DNA of 64,000 bases. It comes from JAPHSX01 sp041554195. GTDB taxonomy: Bacteria; Pseudomonadota; Gammaproteobacteria; Thiohalomonadales; Thiohalomonadaceae. Under the pieces are notes generated by a model. It saw only the letters and a program-made list of their open reading frames with translations. It had not been told where the DNA came from and made no database searches. A program made the position numbers and the translations under genes. Of this stretch, positions 9,979 to 18,942 are shown piece after piece. Position 1 is the first letter of the stretch, and every line of letters begins with the position of its first letter. The stretch is from positions 62,001 through 126,000 of the forward strand of contig JBFFMJ010000003.1 of assembly GCA_041554195.1 (NCBI GenBank). The letters run 5' to 3'.

Positions 9979-10344
9979 TTAACCGGCCAGCAAGGCACCC
10001 ACTTTCTCGATCAGGGTCGCCTCATCCACCGGCTTGGTCAGGTAATCTTTTGCTCCCTGACGCAGACCCCAGACTCGGTCTGTCTCCTGATCCTTGGTGG
10101 TGACAATAATGATCGGGATATGAGAGGTCTCATCATCCTTACTTATCTGACGAGTGGCTTGAAAGCCATTCATACCAGGCATCACCACATCCATCAGGAT
10201 CAGGTCCGGCTTGAGCTCCTTGGCTCTAACAATCCCCTCTTCACCGTTGGTAGCGGTTTCTATGCTGTGCCCCAGCTTCTCCAAAATCGTGGTTAACACG
10301 TGGATCTCGGTTGGCGAATCATCAACGATCAAGATCTGCGCCAT
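9979..10344 (-). CDS. pilH: Twitching motility response regulator PilH
   Basis: This is a 121-residue stand-alone receiver domain. It starts MAQILIVDDSPTEI and carries the acidic pocket, the phospho-acceptor Asp in LILMDVVMPGMNGFQ, the Thr in IIIVTTKDQ and the Lys in DYLTKPVD. I place the start at the ATG at 10342-10344 because an AGGAGT site lies 7 bp upstream and the length then equals P. aeruginosa PilH; the frame is open for nine more codons upstream. In the known pathway PilH opposes PilG or acts on pilus retraction. It lies between pilG and pilI. Confidence 0.95.
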   Translation of the reverse strand: MAQILIVDDSPTEIHVLTTILEKLGHSIETATNGEEGIVRAKELKPDLILMDVVMPGMNGFQATRQISKDDETSHIPIIIVTTKDQETDRVWGLRQGAKDYLTKPVDEATLIEKVGALLAG

Positions 10345-10430
10345 TGCTATACTCCTGCGTATATTTGTCAAAAATTATTAGGTTTAAAGACTTAACAGGC
10401 GCCAACAAACACGCGACTGCAATAATCCAT

Positions 10431-10835
10431 TCAAGATGCCTTGTTCAGCACATGCTCTTCAATTGCGCCCAGTAACTCTTCCTTGGTGAAGGGTTTGGTC
10501 AGGTACTGCTCTGAGCCCACAATACGCCCACGCGCCCGGTCAAACAGGCCATCCTTACTCGACAGCATGATCACCGGTGTATTCTTGAACTTTTGATTGT
10601 GTTTGATGAGGGCGCAGGTCTGATAGCCATCAAGACGCGGCATCATAATATCAACGAAAATGATTTGGGGGTTATGGTCAGCAATCTTTGAAAGGGCCTC
10701 AAATCCGTCAACAGCGGTAATCACCTCGCAACCCTCCTTTTTTAACAAGGTCTCTGCGGTACGCCGAATTGTCTTACTATCATCAATGACCATGACCTTC
10801 AGACCTTGCAGCCCTATTGGTACCTCGCTCGTCAC
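10431..10835 (-). CDS. pilG: Twitching motility response regulator PilG
   Basis: This stand-alone receiver domain is nearly identical in its core to P. aeruginosa PilG (GLKVMVIDDSKTIRRTAETL, IIFVDIMMPRLDGYQTCAL, PVIMLSSKDGLFD, YLTKPFTKEELLGAI). The phosphorylated Asp is in VDIMMP. I prefer the GTG at 10833-10835, giving 134 residues close to the usual 135; a TTG at 10874 would add 13 residues of poor similarity. It is the first gene of the chemosensory operon and is divergent from gshB, the same arrangement as in Pseudomonas. Confidence 0.94.
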   Translation of the reverse strand: MTSEVPIGLQGLKVMVIDDSKTIRRTAETLLKKEGCEVITAVDGFEALSKIADHNPQIIFVDIMMPRLDGYQTCALIKHNQKFKNTPVIMLSSKDGLFDRARGRIVGSEQYLTKPFTKEELLGAIEEHVLNKAS

Positions 10836-11075
10836 GTAACCCCCATCCTCTTCATTATTCGTAGTTACCGGCAAATGCCAGCTAAATTCGCTTGGTAGTC
10901 TGCGCTTTATGGCAGATATTTAACACATTCCTTAAGTTCAATCCATAAGTTCGTGCCCACACAGGTATATTTTCTCCCTGTCACGAATATCAAAGGGCCA
11001 CAACGTACTTAACCGCCTTCACTGAAGTTTGCTAGAGTACGTGACAGTAAATGAAGCCACAACGGTAGAAATTAA
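10836..11075. promoter_or_regulatory. Divergent pilG-gshB intergenic region
   Basis: This 240-bp gap between two divergent operons must hold the promoters of both. It is AT-richer than its neighbours, and a TATATT-like element lies on the pilG side, but I could not pick a convincing -35/-10 pair for either direction. No repeats or small genes are visible. Confidence 0.45.
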
Positions 11076-12035
11076 ATGACTATACATCTGGGTGTCGTCA
11101 TGGATCCCATCGGCGAAATCAAGTTCCGCAAAGATAGCTCACTGGCCATGTTGCAGGCCGCTCAACGCCGCGGCTGGAAACTGCATTACATGGAGATGGG
11201 CGATCTTTACAGCCGGGACGGCGTGGCGATGGCACAGATGCGCCAACTACAGGTATTCGACGATGAGCAGTGCTGGTACAAGCTGGGGCCTATCGAAGAG
11301 GTTCCACTGCACTCGCTAACTGTGATCCTGATGCGCAAGGATCCCCCCTTCGACATGGAGTACATCTACGCCACCTACCTGCTGGAGATGGCTGAGAACC
11401 GCGGCAGCCTGATCGTCAATCGGCCCAGCAGCCTGCGAGATGCCAATGAAAAGGTCTTTACCACCCACTTCCCGCAATGCACCACGCCTACCCTGATCAG
11501 TCGCCGGGAGAAGCTGTTACGCGCCTTTGTGGCCGAACACGGTGAGGTGATCCTCAAACCGCTGGAGGGGATGGGCGGTGCCTCAATCTTCAAGGTCAGC
11601 AGCAACGACCCCAACACCAGTGTCATACTGGAGACGCTCACCGAGCATGGCAACCGCTACGCAATGGCGCAGCGCTTCATCCCCGAGATAAGTAAAGGGG
11701 ACAAGCGCATCCTGATTATTGATGGCGAGGTGGTTCCCTACGCCCTGGCCCGCGTTCCCGCCAGTGGTGAACTACGCGGCAATCTGGCCGCGGGTGGTAC
11801 CGGGGTGGGGGTAGAACTGAGTGAACGCGATCACTGGATATGCGAACAACTTGCGCCAAAATTACGTGAAAAAGGGCTTATTTTCGTCGGAATTGATGTT
11901 ATCGGCGACTACCTAACCGAGATCAACGTCACCTCACCCACCTGTATCAGGGAGCTGGATCAGCTCTATGGCCTCGACATCGCGGGCCAGTTGATGGATG
12001 CCATCGAGAATCGCCTACAACACGCAACAACTTGA
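11076..12035 (+). CDS. gshB: Glutathione synthetase
   Basis: This 319-residue ATP-grasp enzyme ligates glycine to gamma-glutamylcysteine in the last step of glutathione synthesis. The N-terminus HLGVVMDPIGEIKFRKDSS matches the family signature, with LHYMEMGDLY shortly after. The ATP-grasp core shows ILKPLEGMGGASIF (phosphate loop), AQRFIPEISKGDKRILI, and INVTSPTCIRELD near the end, where Glu and Asn bind Mg. It is the usual length. The ribosome site is weak. The gene is divergent from pilG and precedes a tonB-like gene, an order kept in Pseudomonas. Confidence 0.97.
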   Translation: MTIHLGVVMDPIGEIKFRKDSSLAMLQAAQRRGWKLHYMEMGDLYSRDGVAMAQMRQLQVFDDEQCWYKLGPIEEVPLHSLTVILMRKDPPFDMEYIYATYLLEMAENRGSLIVNRPSSLRDANEKVFTTHFPQCTTPTLISRREKLLRAFVAEHGEVILKPLEGMGGASIFKVSSNDPNTSVILETLTEHGNRYAMAQRFIPEISKGDKRILIIDGEVVPYALARVPASGELRGNLAAGGTGVGVELSERDHWICEQLAPKLREKGLIFVGIDVIGDYLTEINVTSPTCIRELDQLYGLDIAGQLMDAIENRLQHATT

Positions 12036-12127
12036 ATTACCTGAAAAAACCGGAACCCGGTCATATCACAACGGTCAAACTGGAGGTATAATCCCCACAG
12101 CATTCATGGCAGGAAGAGACGCACCCC

Positions 12128-13018
12128 GTGGCCCACGCACAAAATCTGTTCAACATCTCCGCCTCGGATCGCCTGGGTCTAACCCTCTTCTTTGCCGCTG
12201 CACTTCACGCCATCATTATCCTCGGCGTCGGTTTTGATGCCGACCGCCTGCTGCCCAAAGAGCGACCTCTCACCCTTGAGGTAACGCTGGTTCACAGTCA
12301 AAGCGAAAAGGCCCCAGACAAGGCCGATTACCTGGCCCAGGCCAATCAGCGCGGTGGTGGAACCGTCAAGGAGAAGATGCGCCCCTCCAGCCCCTTCCCC
12401 AACCCTCGTCCTACTCTGGAACAGGATGGCGATGCACCGCAAACTCTACCGATGCAGCTCCCGCCCCCCAGCACCGCTCACACGGATCAACCCGTACTAC
12501 TGGCACAGAACGACAGCTCACAACAGTGGCAACAACAGGACGAGGCCGTCACACCCGAACTCCCGGTCACACCGAGTGCCACCGAACTGATGTTGCGCAG
12601 CCGCGAAATCGCCCGCCTTAGCGCCGAGATCCGGCAAAAGCAGCAGGCCTACGCAAAAATGCCGCGCGAGAAGTACATCAGTGCCAATACGCGCGAATTC
12701 AACGAGGCGACTTACATCGACAGCTGGCGACAGAAGGTGGAGCGCATTGGCAACCTCAACTACCCCGATGAGGCAAAAACCAAAAGGCTCAGTGGCAGCC
12801 TGATGCTGGATGTAGCGATTAAACCCGACGGTAGCCTGAAAAACGTGCGTATTGTCCGCTCCTCCGGCCACCGGGCACTGGATAACGGGGCCATCCGTAT
12901 CGTGCGCATGGCTTCCCCCTTCGCACCACTCCCGCCGGAGATACGCAAAAACACAGATATTCTGCATATATTGCGTACCTGGAAATTTCAGGACGACTAC
13001 TCGTTACAGACCCGTTAA
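12128..13018 (+). CDS. TonB-family energy transducer
   Basis: The 296-residue protein starts at a GTG with AGGAAGAG 9 bp upstream. It has a cytoplasmic N-terminus, one transmembrane helix (about 18-36, TLFFAAALHAIIILGVGF), a Pro/Gln-rich periplasmic linker, a coiled segment (about 155-180) and a C-terminal TonB domain (GSLMLDVAIKPDGSLKNVRI, then LHILRTWKF). It matches the position and build of Pseudomonas TonB3 beside gshB, which is linked to twitching motility. No exbB/exbD are nearby. It probably transmits proton motive force to an outer-membrane partner, but the partner is unknown. Confidence 0.88.
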   Translation: MAHAQNLFNISASDRLGLTLFFAAALHAIIILGVGFDADRLLPKERPLTLEVTLVHSQSEKAPDKADYLAQANQRGGGTVKEKMRPSSPFPNPRPTLEQDGDAPQTLPMQLPPPSTAHTDQPVLLAQNDSSQQWQQQDEAVTPELPVTPSATELMLRSREIARLSAEIRQKQQAYAKMPREKYISANTREFNEATYIDSWRQKVERIGNLNYPDEAKTKRLSGSLMLDVAIKPDGSLKNVRIVRSSGHRALDNGAIRIVRMASPFAPLPPEIRKNTDILHILRTWKFQDDYSLQTR

Positions 13019-13055
13019 CCTTGCCTCCACCACGGGGGCAACCGATACTAGGCAC

Positions 13056-13619
13056 ATGACCGACGATACCTCGCTACGCGACCACTTCCTCATCGCCATG
13101 CCCGCGCTGAGCGACCCCAATTTTGACCACAGTGTGACCTACATCTGTGAGCACAACGAAGAGGGGGCGATGGGCATCCTCATTACCCGCCAGCTCGACC
13201 TCACCATGGCCGAGGTACTGGAGCAGATGGGTATCGAGCCCAGCAGTAACTTTGATACCCAACTTAAAATTCATCTGGGCGGGCCGGTGCAGCCCGAGCA
13301 CGGCTTCGTACTCCACTCTCCTGTGGGCGCATGGGAATCAAGCATGCAGATTGGCGACGAGCTTGCCCTCACCACCTCGCGCGACATCCTCAGCACTATC
13401 GCCCACGGCGAAGGGCCATCCCACTACCTTATCGCCCTAGGCTACGCCGGCTGGGGCCCCGGACAGCTGGAACAGGAGCTTGTCGACAATGCCTGGCTGA
13501 GCTGCCCCGCCGATAAGCGCATCCTCTTTGAATTGCCGATAGAGGAGCGCTGGGGGGCTGCCGCCGCACTACTGGGCGTGGATCTCAACCTCCTCTCCAG
13601 TGAGATAGGTCATTCGTGA
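13056..13619 (+). CDS. yqgE: YqgE/AlgH family protein
   Basis: The 187-residue product begins DHFLIAMPALSDPNFDHSVTYICEHNEEGAMGI, the hallmark of the YqgE/AlgH (DUF179) family, and also has FVLHSPVGAWESS and GYAGWGPGQLEQEL. The ATG at 13056 gives the family's normal length; ribosome site strength is modest. Its stop overlaps the GTG start of ruvX by four bases, implying translational coupling. The biochemical role of the family is not settled; AlgH was named as a regulator of alginate genes in Pseudomonas. Confidence 0.95.
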   Translation: MTDDTSLRDHFLIAMPALSDPNFDHSVTYICEHNEEGAMGILITRQLDLTMAEVLEQMGIEPSSNFDTQLKIHLGGPVQPEHGFVLHSPVGAWESSMQIGDELALTTSRDILSTIAHGEGPSHYLIALGYAGWGPGQLEQELVDNAWLSCPADKRILFELPIEERWGAAAALLGVDLNLLSSEIGHS

Positions 13620-14044
13620 GTGACAAGCCCCGTACCCTGCTCGGTTTTGACTTCGGCACCAAACGTATCGGTGTTGCCGTGGGGCAGGAGCTGACCCGTA
13701 CCGCCACTGCACTGGAAACGCTCAACAGCCCCGACGGTGGTCCAGACTGGGCCTCCATCAGCCGCCTGATAAAAGAGTGGCAGCCCGATGCACTGGTGGT
13801 CGGCCTACCGCTCAACCTCGACGGTAGTGAATCTGAGAGCAGTCGCCTGGCACGCCGCTTTGGTAATCGCCTCGCGGGCAGGTACAATCTGCCGGTATTC
13901 ACTGCCGACGAACGGCTAAGCTCCAGCGAAGCCGAGGTGATACTGGCCGAACAGGGCCACTTCGAAAAGGCAGAAATCGACAAGCTCGCCGCGCAGCTGA
14001 TCCTGCAAAGCTGGCTGGAAGCGCCAACCACGGAACAACCATAA
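13616..14044 (+). CDS. ruvX: RNase H-fold Holliday junction resolvase-like RuvX/YqgF
   Basis: This 142-residue YqgF-type nuclease has the RNase H-fold start LLGFDFGTKRIGVAVGQ with catalytic Asp, the middle motif ALVVGLPLNLDGSES and the C-terminal DERLSSSEAE region. Family members act in processing the 5' end of pre-16S rRNA and have been proposed as resolvases. It begins at a GTG overlapping the yqgE stop and ends 2 bp before pyrR, within one long operon. Confidence 0.95.
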   Translation: MSDKPRTLLGFDFGTKRIGVAVGQELTRTATALETLNSPDGGPDWASISRLIKEWQPDALVVGLPLNLDGSESESSRLARRFGNRLAGRYNLPVFTADERLSSSEAEVILAEQGHFEKAEIDKLAAQLILQSWLEAPTTEQP

Positions 14045-14046
14045 TC

Positions 14047-14562
14047 ATGAGCCAACACGCCATCGCCGATGTCGACACCCTGCTTGGGGAGATGACGCAG
14101 CAACTGCAGAACCACCTCACCGATAACCAGATTAAGGACCCACTGATGATCGGCATCCACACCGGTGGGGTCTGGGTGGCGGAACAGTTACATCAACGTC
14201 TTGGCCTGCAGCAACCGCTGGGAACGCTTGATATCAGCTTCTACCGCGATGACTTCTCACGCATTGGCATGAACCCCGAGGTTAAACCCTCCAACCTCCC
14301 CTTCGATGTCGAGGAACAAAGCATCATCCTGGTTGATGATGTGCTGCAGACCGGCCGTACCATCCGTGCCGCGCTCAATGAGATCTTTGACTACGGCCGT
14401 CCGGCACGAGTCATTCTGGCAGTACTGCTGGAACGCCAGGGGCATGAACTGCCAATACGCGCCGACATCGCCGGCACCCAGATCGATCTTGCCGCCGATG
14501 AGCAGATCAAGCTCACCGGCCCCGACAACATGAGCCTGAGTATCCAGAGCAGCCATGAGTAG
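14047..14562 (+). CDS. pyrR: PyrR bifunctional regulator / uracil phosphoribosyltransferase
   Basis: The 171-residue protein has the type I phosphoribosyltransferase fold, with the PRPP-binding motif IILVDDVLQTGRTIRAAL and the PyrR-typical LDISFYRDDFSRIG. In Gram-positive bacteria PyrR binds pyr mRNA and causes attenuation; in gammaproteobacteria with pyrR-pyrB-pyrC' it is a regulatory protein of uncertain mechanism and/or a UPRTase. I saw no clear anti-terminator/terminator pair upstream in the sequence. Its 3' end overlaps pyrB by 8 bases. Confidence 0.95.
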   Translation: MSQHAIADVDTLLGEMTQQLQNHLTDNQIKDPLMIGIHTGGVWVAEQLHQRLGLQQPLGTLDISFYRDDFSRIGMNPEVKPSNLPFDVEEQSIILVDDVLQTGRTIRAALNEIFDYGRPARVILAVLLERQGHELPIRADIAGTQIDLAADEQIKLTGPDNMSLSIQSSHE

Positions 14563-15538
14563 AGAGAACCTGCAACTCGACAGCAACGGCAAACTGCGCC
14601 ACTTCCTCACCACCGAGGGGTTGAGCCGCCAGCACCTGACCGAGATCCTCGATGTGGCCGAATCGTTCGCCACTGTCGGCGGCAAGAGCGTGAAGAAGGT
14701 GCCGCTGCTGCGCGGCAAGACCATCATCAACCTCTTCTTCGAGACAAGCACACGCACCCGCACCACCTTCGAGCTGGCAGCGAGCCGCCTCTCGGCCGAC
14801 GTGCAGAGCATCAATATCGCCACCTCCGCCACCTCCAAGGGGGAGTCCCTGCTCGACATGCTGCACAACCTGGAGGCAATGCACTGCGACATGTTCGTGG
14901 TACGCCACGCCGACAGCGGTGCCGCCCACTTTATCGCCCGCCACGTCGCCCCCCATGTCAGCGTGATCAACGCCGGTGACGGTCGCCACGCCCACCCCAC
15001 CCAAGCGATGCTCGACATGTTCACCATCCGCCGTCATAAACAGGATTTCGGTGCCATCAAGGTGGCCATCGTCGGTGATGTGCTCCACTCGCGCGTGGCC
15101 CGCTCACAAATTCATGCCCTCAACACCCTGGGGGTAGGCGAGCTGCGTATCATCGGTCCCAAAACCCTGATCCCGCCCAGCTTCAGTAAACTCGGTGCCC
15201 ACATCTTCCACGATATGAACAAGGGACTGGAGGGTGTCGATGTGGTGATCATGTTGCGCCTGCAGAAGGAACGTATGAAGGGGGCACTGCTGCCAAGTGA
15301 GAGCGAATACTTCGCCCGTTATGGTCTCACCGAGGAGAAGCTGGCGCTCGCCAATCCCGACGCTATCGTTATGCACCCTGGACCGATCAACCGCGGCGTA
15401 GAGATCGCCTCCAGCGTCGCCGATGGGCCGCAGTCGGTGATTCTGGAGCAGGTGAGCAATGGCCTGGCCGTCCGTATGGCCGTGATGAGCATGGTGCTGG
15501 GGCGACAGGCTGAAAGTACCGACGGGGAGAAGGGCTAA
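14555..15538 (+). CDS. pyrB: Aspartate carbamoyltransferase catalytic subunit
   Basis: This 327-residue enzyme joins carbamoyl phosphate and aspartate, the first committed step of pyrimidine synthesis. Motifs are FFETSTRTRTTFELAA (carbamoyl phosphate site, STRT), GDGRHAHPTQAMLDM and VMHPGPINRGVE. The length is that of the class A, Pseudomonas-type enzyme, which assembles with an inactive dihydroorotase-like subunit instead of PyrI. The next gene, two bases downstream, is just such a subunit. No pyrI is present. Confidence 0.98.
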   Translation: MSRENLQLDSNGKLRHFLTTEGLSRQHLTEILDVAESFATVGGKSVKKVPLLRGKTIINLFFETSTRTRTTFELAASRLSADVQSINIATSATSKGESLLDMLHNLEAMHCDMFVVRHADSGAAHFIARHVAPHVSVINAGDGRHAHPTQAMLDMFTIRRHKQDFGAIKVAIVGDVLHSRVARSQIHALNTLGVGELRIIGPKTLIPPSFSKLGAHIFHDMNKGLEGVDVVIMLRLQKERMKGALLPSESEYFARYGLTEEKLALANPDAIVMHPGPINRGVEIASSVADGPQSVILEQVSNGLAVRMAVMSMVLGRQAESTDGEKG

Positions 15539-15539
15539 G

Positions 15540-16820
15540 ATGAAACTCACCATTCGTGGCGGTCGCCTCATAGACCCGGCCAACAACATTGACGCACAAC
15601 AGGACATCTATATTAGCGAGGGACGTATCGCCGCCATCGGCATTGCACCCGAGGGCTTCGTCGCTGAGCAGGAGATCGACGCCAGCGGCCACATCGTCTG
15701 CCCCGGTCTTATCGATCTGCAGGCGCGTCTGCGTGAGCCGGGGCAGAAGCACAAGGGCACTATCGCCAGCGAGAGCCGCGCCGCCGCCAGCGCAGGCATT
15801 ACCACCCTCTGCTGCCCCCCCGATACCCGCCCGGTTATTGATACCCCGGCGGTAGCCGAACAGATCCGCCACCGTGCAACCGAGGCCGGACTGGCACGAG
15901 TACTGCCCATCGGTGCCCTCACCCAGGGACTGGAGGGACAACAGCTCAGCTCAATGCAGGCGCTGCAATCGGCCGGCTGTATCGTCATAGGTAATGCCCG
16001 TCACGCCATTGCCAGCACCCTGATACAACGCCGGGCCCTAGAGTACGCATCGACCCTCGGGCTAACCGTCTTCTTTAACTCCGAGGATCCCTGGCTGGGA
16101 GCCGACGGCTGTATCCACGAGGGGGCACTCAGTACCCGCCTTGGTCTTGCCGGTATCCCCGAGTGTGCCGAGGTGATCGCCGTCGGTCGCGACCTGATGC
16201 TGGTGGAACAGACCGGCGTCCGCGCCCACTTCGGCCAGCTCTCCACTGCCCGTGCTATTGATATGATCACCGAGGCATGCGCCAAAGGACTGCCTGTCAG
16301 CGCCGACGTAAGCGCTCACCAACTCTTTCTCACCGAGATGGACGTGGCGGAGTTCGACAGCGCCTGCCATGTACGCCCGCCGCTACGCAGTCAGCGCGAC
16401 CGCGACCGCCTGCGTGCCGCCGTGGCCGAGGGGGCGATCAGTGCCATCTGCTCCGACCACCAGCCCCATGATCGTGACGCCAAGCTCGCCCCCTTCGCCT
16501 CCACCGAGCCTGGGATCAGCGCACTGGAGACCCTGCTGCCACTGACCCTGCGGCTGGTGGAAGAGAAGGTGTTGGGGCTCAACGAGGCCATCGCCCGCCT
16601 CACCAGTGGCCCCGCTGCCATCCTTGGCCTGAATAGCGGCCAACTCGGCATTGGTGCTTTGGCCGATATCTGCATTTTTGACCCCAAACACCACTGGCGT
16701 GTAGAGGAGCAACAGCTCCTCTCCCACGGCAAGAACACCCCCTTTCTCGGCTGGGAGTTGAGCGGCAAGGCCAGCACCACCCTGCTCGAAGGACGTATCG
16801 TCTATCAGGCGACCCAATAA
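15540..16820 (+). CDS. pyrC': Dihydroorotase-like non-catalytic subunit PyrC' (PyrX)
   Basis: The 426-residue protein belongs to the dihydroorotase family, but where active enzymes have the zinc-binding DxHxHxR it reads DLQARLREPG, so both histidines are replaced (Gln61, Arg63). The ICSDHQPHDRDAK region near the C-terminal third is retained in shape. This is the pattern of Pseudomonas PyrC', an inactive partner needed to assemble the PyrB dodecamer. It directly follows pyrB. A genuine dihydroorotase must be encoded elsewhere. The C-terminal motif GLNSGQLGIGALADICIFDP is normal for amidohydrolases. Confidence 0.94.
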   Translation: MKLTIRGGRLIDPANNIDAQQDIYISEGRIAAIGIAPEGFVAEQEIDASGHIVCPGLIDLQARLREPGQKHKGTIASESRAAASAGITTLCCPPDTRPVIDTPAVAEQIRHRATEAGLARVLPIGALTQGLEGQQLSSMQALQSAGCIVIGNARHAIASTLIQRRALEYASTLGLTVFFNSEDPWLGADGCIHEGALSTRLGLAGIPECAEVIAVGRDLMLVEQTGVRAHFGQLSTARAIDMITEACAKGLPVSADVSAHQLFLTEMDVAEFDSACHVRPPLRSQRDRDRLRAAVAEGAISAICSDHQPHDRDAKLAPFASTEPGISALETLLPLTLRLVEEKVLGLNEAIARLTSGPAAILGLNSGQLGIGALADICIFDPKHHWRVEEQQLLSHGKNTPFLGWELSGKASTTLLEGRIVYQATQ

Positions 16821-16846
16821 ATCGCCCTACCACGACTGGAAATATT

Positions 16847-17722
16847 ATGAAAAAAGCGCATCGTGATACCATCTTCGCCGAAACCGCCGAGATCCTTTCG
16901 CATCAGGCCTATGAGGGTGATCAGTTCATTCTGCGCGTCGACGCCCCACAGATCGCCAGCAAGGCACTGCCCGGCAGCTTTCTCCACATCCAGTGTGACG
17001 AGCAGCGACCGCTGCGCCGCCCCATCTCCATTATGCGCGTCGACGCGAAGGCGGGCTGGGTCGAAATGCTCTACAAGGTGCTGGGCGAGGGGACGCAACT
17101 GCTCTCTCAACGTCAGGTGGGTGAAAAGCTGAGCATCATGGGGCCGATAGGCAAGCCGTTCGTCACCCACATGGAGCGCCGCCGCCCGCTATTGATCGGC
17201 GGTGGCGTGGGGATGCCGCCGATGATCTTCGTCGCCGACAGCCTGCGCGAGGTGGGTGGGGTCTATGAACCCTTCATCATCCTCGGCTCCGAGGTCCCCT
17301 TCCCCTTCAAGGCGGAGCCCTCGAAAATCATGGTACCCGGCATCCCCGCCGAGGTGATCGCCGCGATGCCGCTGCTGGAGGACTGGGGCTTCGCCTCGCG
17401 TCTCGCCAGCCAGCAGGGCTATGCCGGTTGTTTTGAGGGCTACGTCACCGATCTGGCTCGCCACTGGCTCGACGCCCTCAGCGAGGAGCAGCGTGCCGAG
17501 GTCGAGATCTTCAGCTGCGGCCCGCACCCGATGCTGGAGGCGGTGGCAAACCTGGCGAAGGAGTACAAGCTCCCCTGCCAGGTCTCGATGGAGGAGTTCA
17601 TGGCCTGCGGTATCGGCGGCTGCGCCGGCTGCGTGGTAGAGGTGCAGACCGACAAGGGGCCTGCAATGAAGCGGGTCTGTGTCGACGGGCCGGTGTTTGA
17701 CGCCCGTGAGGTGTTCGCCTGA
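16847..17722 (+). CDS. PyrK-like dihydroorotate dehydrogenase electron transfer subunit
   Basis: This 291-residue protein is a ferredoxin-NADP reductase-type flavoprotein with a C-terminal iron-sulfur segment. It shows the FAD motif RRPISIMR (RxxS type), the NAD-site start LLIGGGVGMPPMIF, CGPHPMLEAV, and the PyrK cysteine cluster CGIGGCAGCVV with a further Cys in RVCVDGPVFDA. PyrK normally passes electrons from class 1B PyrD to NAD. Here it lies 26 bp after pyrC', in the same operon, but no pyrD is in the window, so its electron donor is uncertain. Length and motifs look intact. Confidence 0.87.
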   Translation: MKKAHRDTIFAETAEILSHQAYEGDQFILRVDAPQIASKALPGSFLHIQCDEQRPLRRPISIMRVDAKAGWVEMLYKVLGEGTQLLSQRQVGEKLSIMGPIGKPFVTHMERRRPLLIGGGVGMPPMIFVADSLREVGGVYEPFIILGSEVPFPFKAEPSKIMVPGIPAEVIAAMPLLEDWGFASRLASQQGYAGCFEGYVTDLARHWLDALSEEQRAEVEIFSCGPHPMLEAVANLAKEYKLPCQVSMEEFMACGIGGCAGCVVEVQTDKGPAMKRVCVDGPVFDAREVFA

Positions 17723-17729
17723 AGAACGG

Positions 17730-17754
17730 GGGTAGCAGGTTAAACCTGTTGCCC
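17730..17754. terminator. Hairpin between convergent pyrK-like gene and pilU
   Basis: An 11-bp stem (GGGTAGCAGGT paired with ACCTGTTGCCC through two G-T wobbles, loop TAA) lies in the 34-bp gap between the two convergent stop codons. There is no clear T-tract on either side, so it may terminate both transcripts weakly or only protect their ends. Confidence 0.45.
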
Positions 17755-17756
17755 GA

Positions 17757-18908
17757 CTAGCGCATCAACCCCGGATCGTCTGAAATATTATCCAGAGTCA
17801 ACCCATCAAGGCTGGAACCGAGCTCATCCGCACCATGTGCCTCATCCCCGTCACCCAACTTGATTAGCATGCGCACCTCGTTGGGTGAGTCGGCATTGCG
17901 TAGCGCCTCTTCCTCAGCAATCGCCCCCTCCTTAAACAACTCGTAGAGTGCCTGGTCGAAGGTCTTCATACCAATCTCACCCGACTTTTTCATCAGGCCC
18001 TTAATCTCGTGGATCTCCCCCTTGAGGATCATGTCTGCCATTAGCGGCGTATTGATTAAGATTTCAATTGCAGCACGACGCCCCTGCCCATCCACAGTCG
18101 GGATCAGGCGCTGTGAGATAACGGCCTTGAGGTTCAGCGAGAGATCCATCAACAGCTGCGAGCGGCGCTCCTCAGGGAAGAAGTTGATAATACGATCCAG
18201 CGCCTGGTTGGCATTGTTGGCGTGCAGGGTCGCCAGACAGAGATGCCCCGTCTCGGCAAAGGCGATGGCGTGATCCATCGTCTCCGGGTGGCGGATCTCA
18301 CCGATCAGAATGACATCCGGGGCCTGACGCAGGGTGTTGACCAGCGCATCATCAAAGGTGCGGGTATCGATCCCCACCTCGCGCTGGGTGACGATACACC
18401 CCTTGTGCTGATGCACGTACTCGATAGGGTCTTCGATGGTAATGATATGACCGTGGCTGTTGGTATTGCGGTAATCCACCATCGATGCCAGCGAGGTCGA
18501 TTTACCGGTTCCGGTTCCCCCCACAAAGAGGATGATCCCCCGCTTGGTCATCGCCAGCTCTTTCAGGCTTTCCGGTAGCTTGAGATCAGCAAATGTGGGG
18601 ATGGTGGTCTCGATCTTACGCAGCACCATGCCGGTCTGGTTGCGCTGCTGGAACACATTGACACGGAAACGGCCGATACCCGAGCGGCTCAGGGCAAAAT
18701 TACACTCGTGGGTATTGTCATACTCCTCGCGCTGATCCTCATTCATAATGCCATAAACGATCTGCCTGGCCTGATCCGGGGTCAGGCTCCCCTTTGATAC
18801 CGGCATGATCTTGCCGTTGATCTTCATGCTCGGTGGAATACCGGCGGTAATGAACAGGTCAGAGCCGTTCTTGTGAACCATTAACTTGAGTAAGGAATCA
18901 AAATCCAT
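17757..18908 (-). CDS. pilU: Type IV pilus retraction ATPase paralogue PilU
   Basis: This 383-residue PilT-class secretion ATPase has the Walker A GGTGTGKST, the Asp box HIITIEDPIEYVH, Walker B LIGEIRHPETMDHA and the His box LATLHANNANQALDR. The C-terminal tail (LGSSLDGLTLDNISDD) and the KNGSDLFITAGIPPSMKI start are typical of PilU as opposed to PilT. It works with PilT in pilus retraction. It follows pilT by 34 bp on the same strand, and the chemosensory genes controlling the same pili lie 7 kb away. Confidence 0.97.
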   Translation of the reverse strand: MDFDSLLKLMVHKNGSDLFITAGIPPSMKINGKIMPVSKGSLTPDQARQIVYGIMNEDQREEYDNTHECNFALSRSGIGRFRVNVFQQRNQTGMVLRKIETTIPTFADLKLPESLKELAMTKRGIILFVGGTGTGKSTSLASMVDYRNTNSHGHIITIEDPIEYVHQHKGCIVTQREVGIDTRTFDDALVNTLRQAPDVILIGEIRHPETMDHAIAFAETGHLCLATLHANNANQALDRIINFFPEERRSQLLMDLSLNLKAVISQRLIPTVDGQGRRAAIEILINTPLMADMILKGEIHEIKGLMKKSGEIGMKTFDQALYELFKEGAIAEEEALRNADSPNEVRMLIKLGDGDEAHGADELGSSLDGLTLDNISDDPGLMR

Positions 18909-18942
18909 CCTCGTCTTCTCCCTCGAAAAATTTTAGTGCTAT

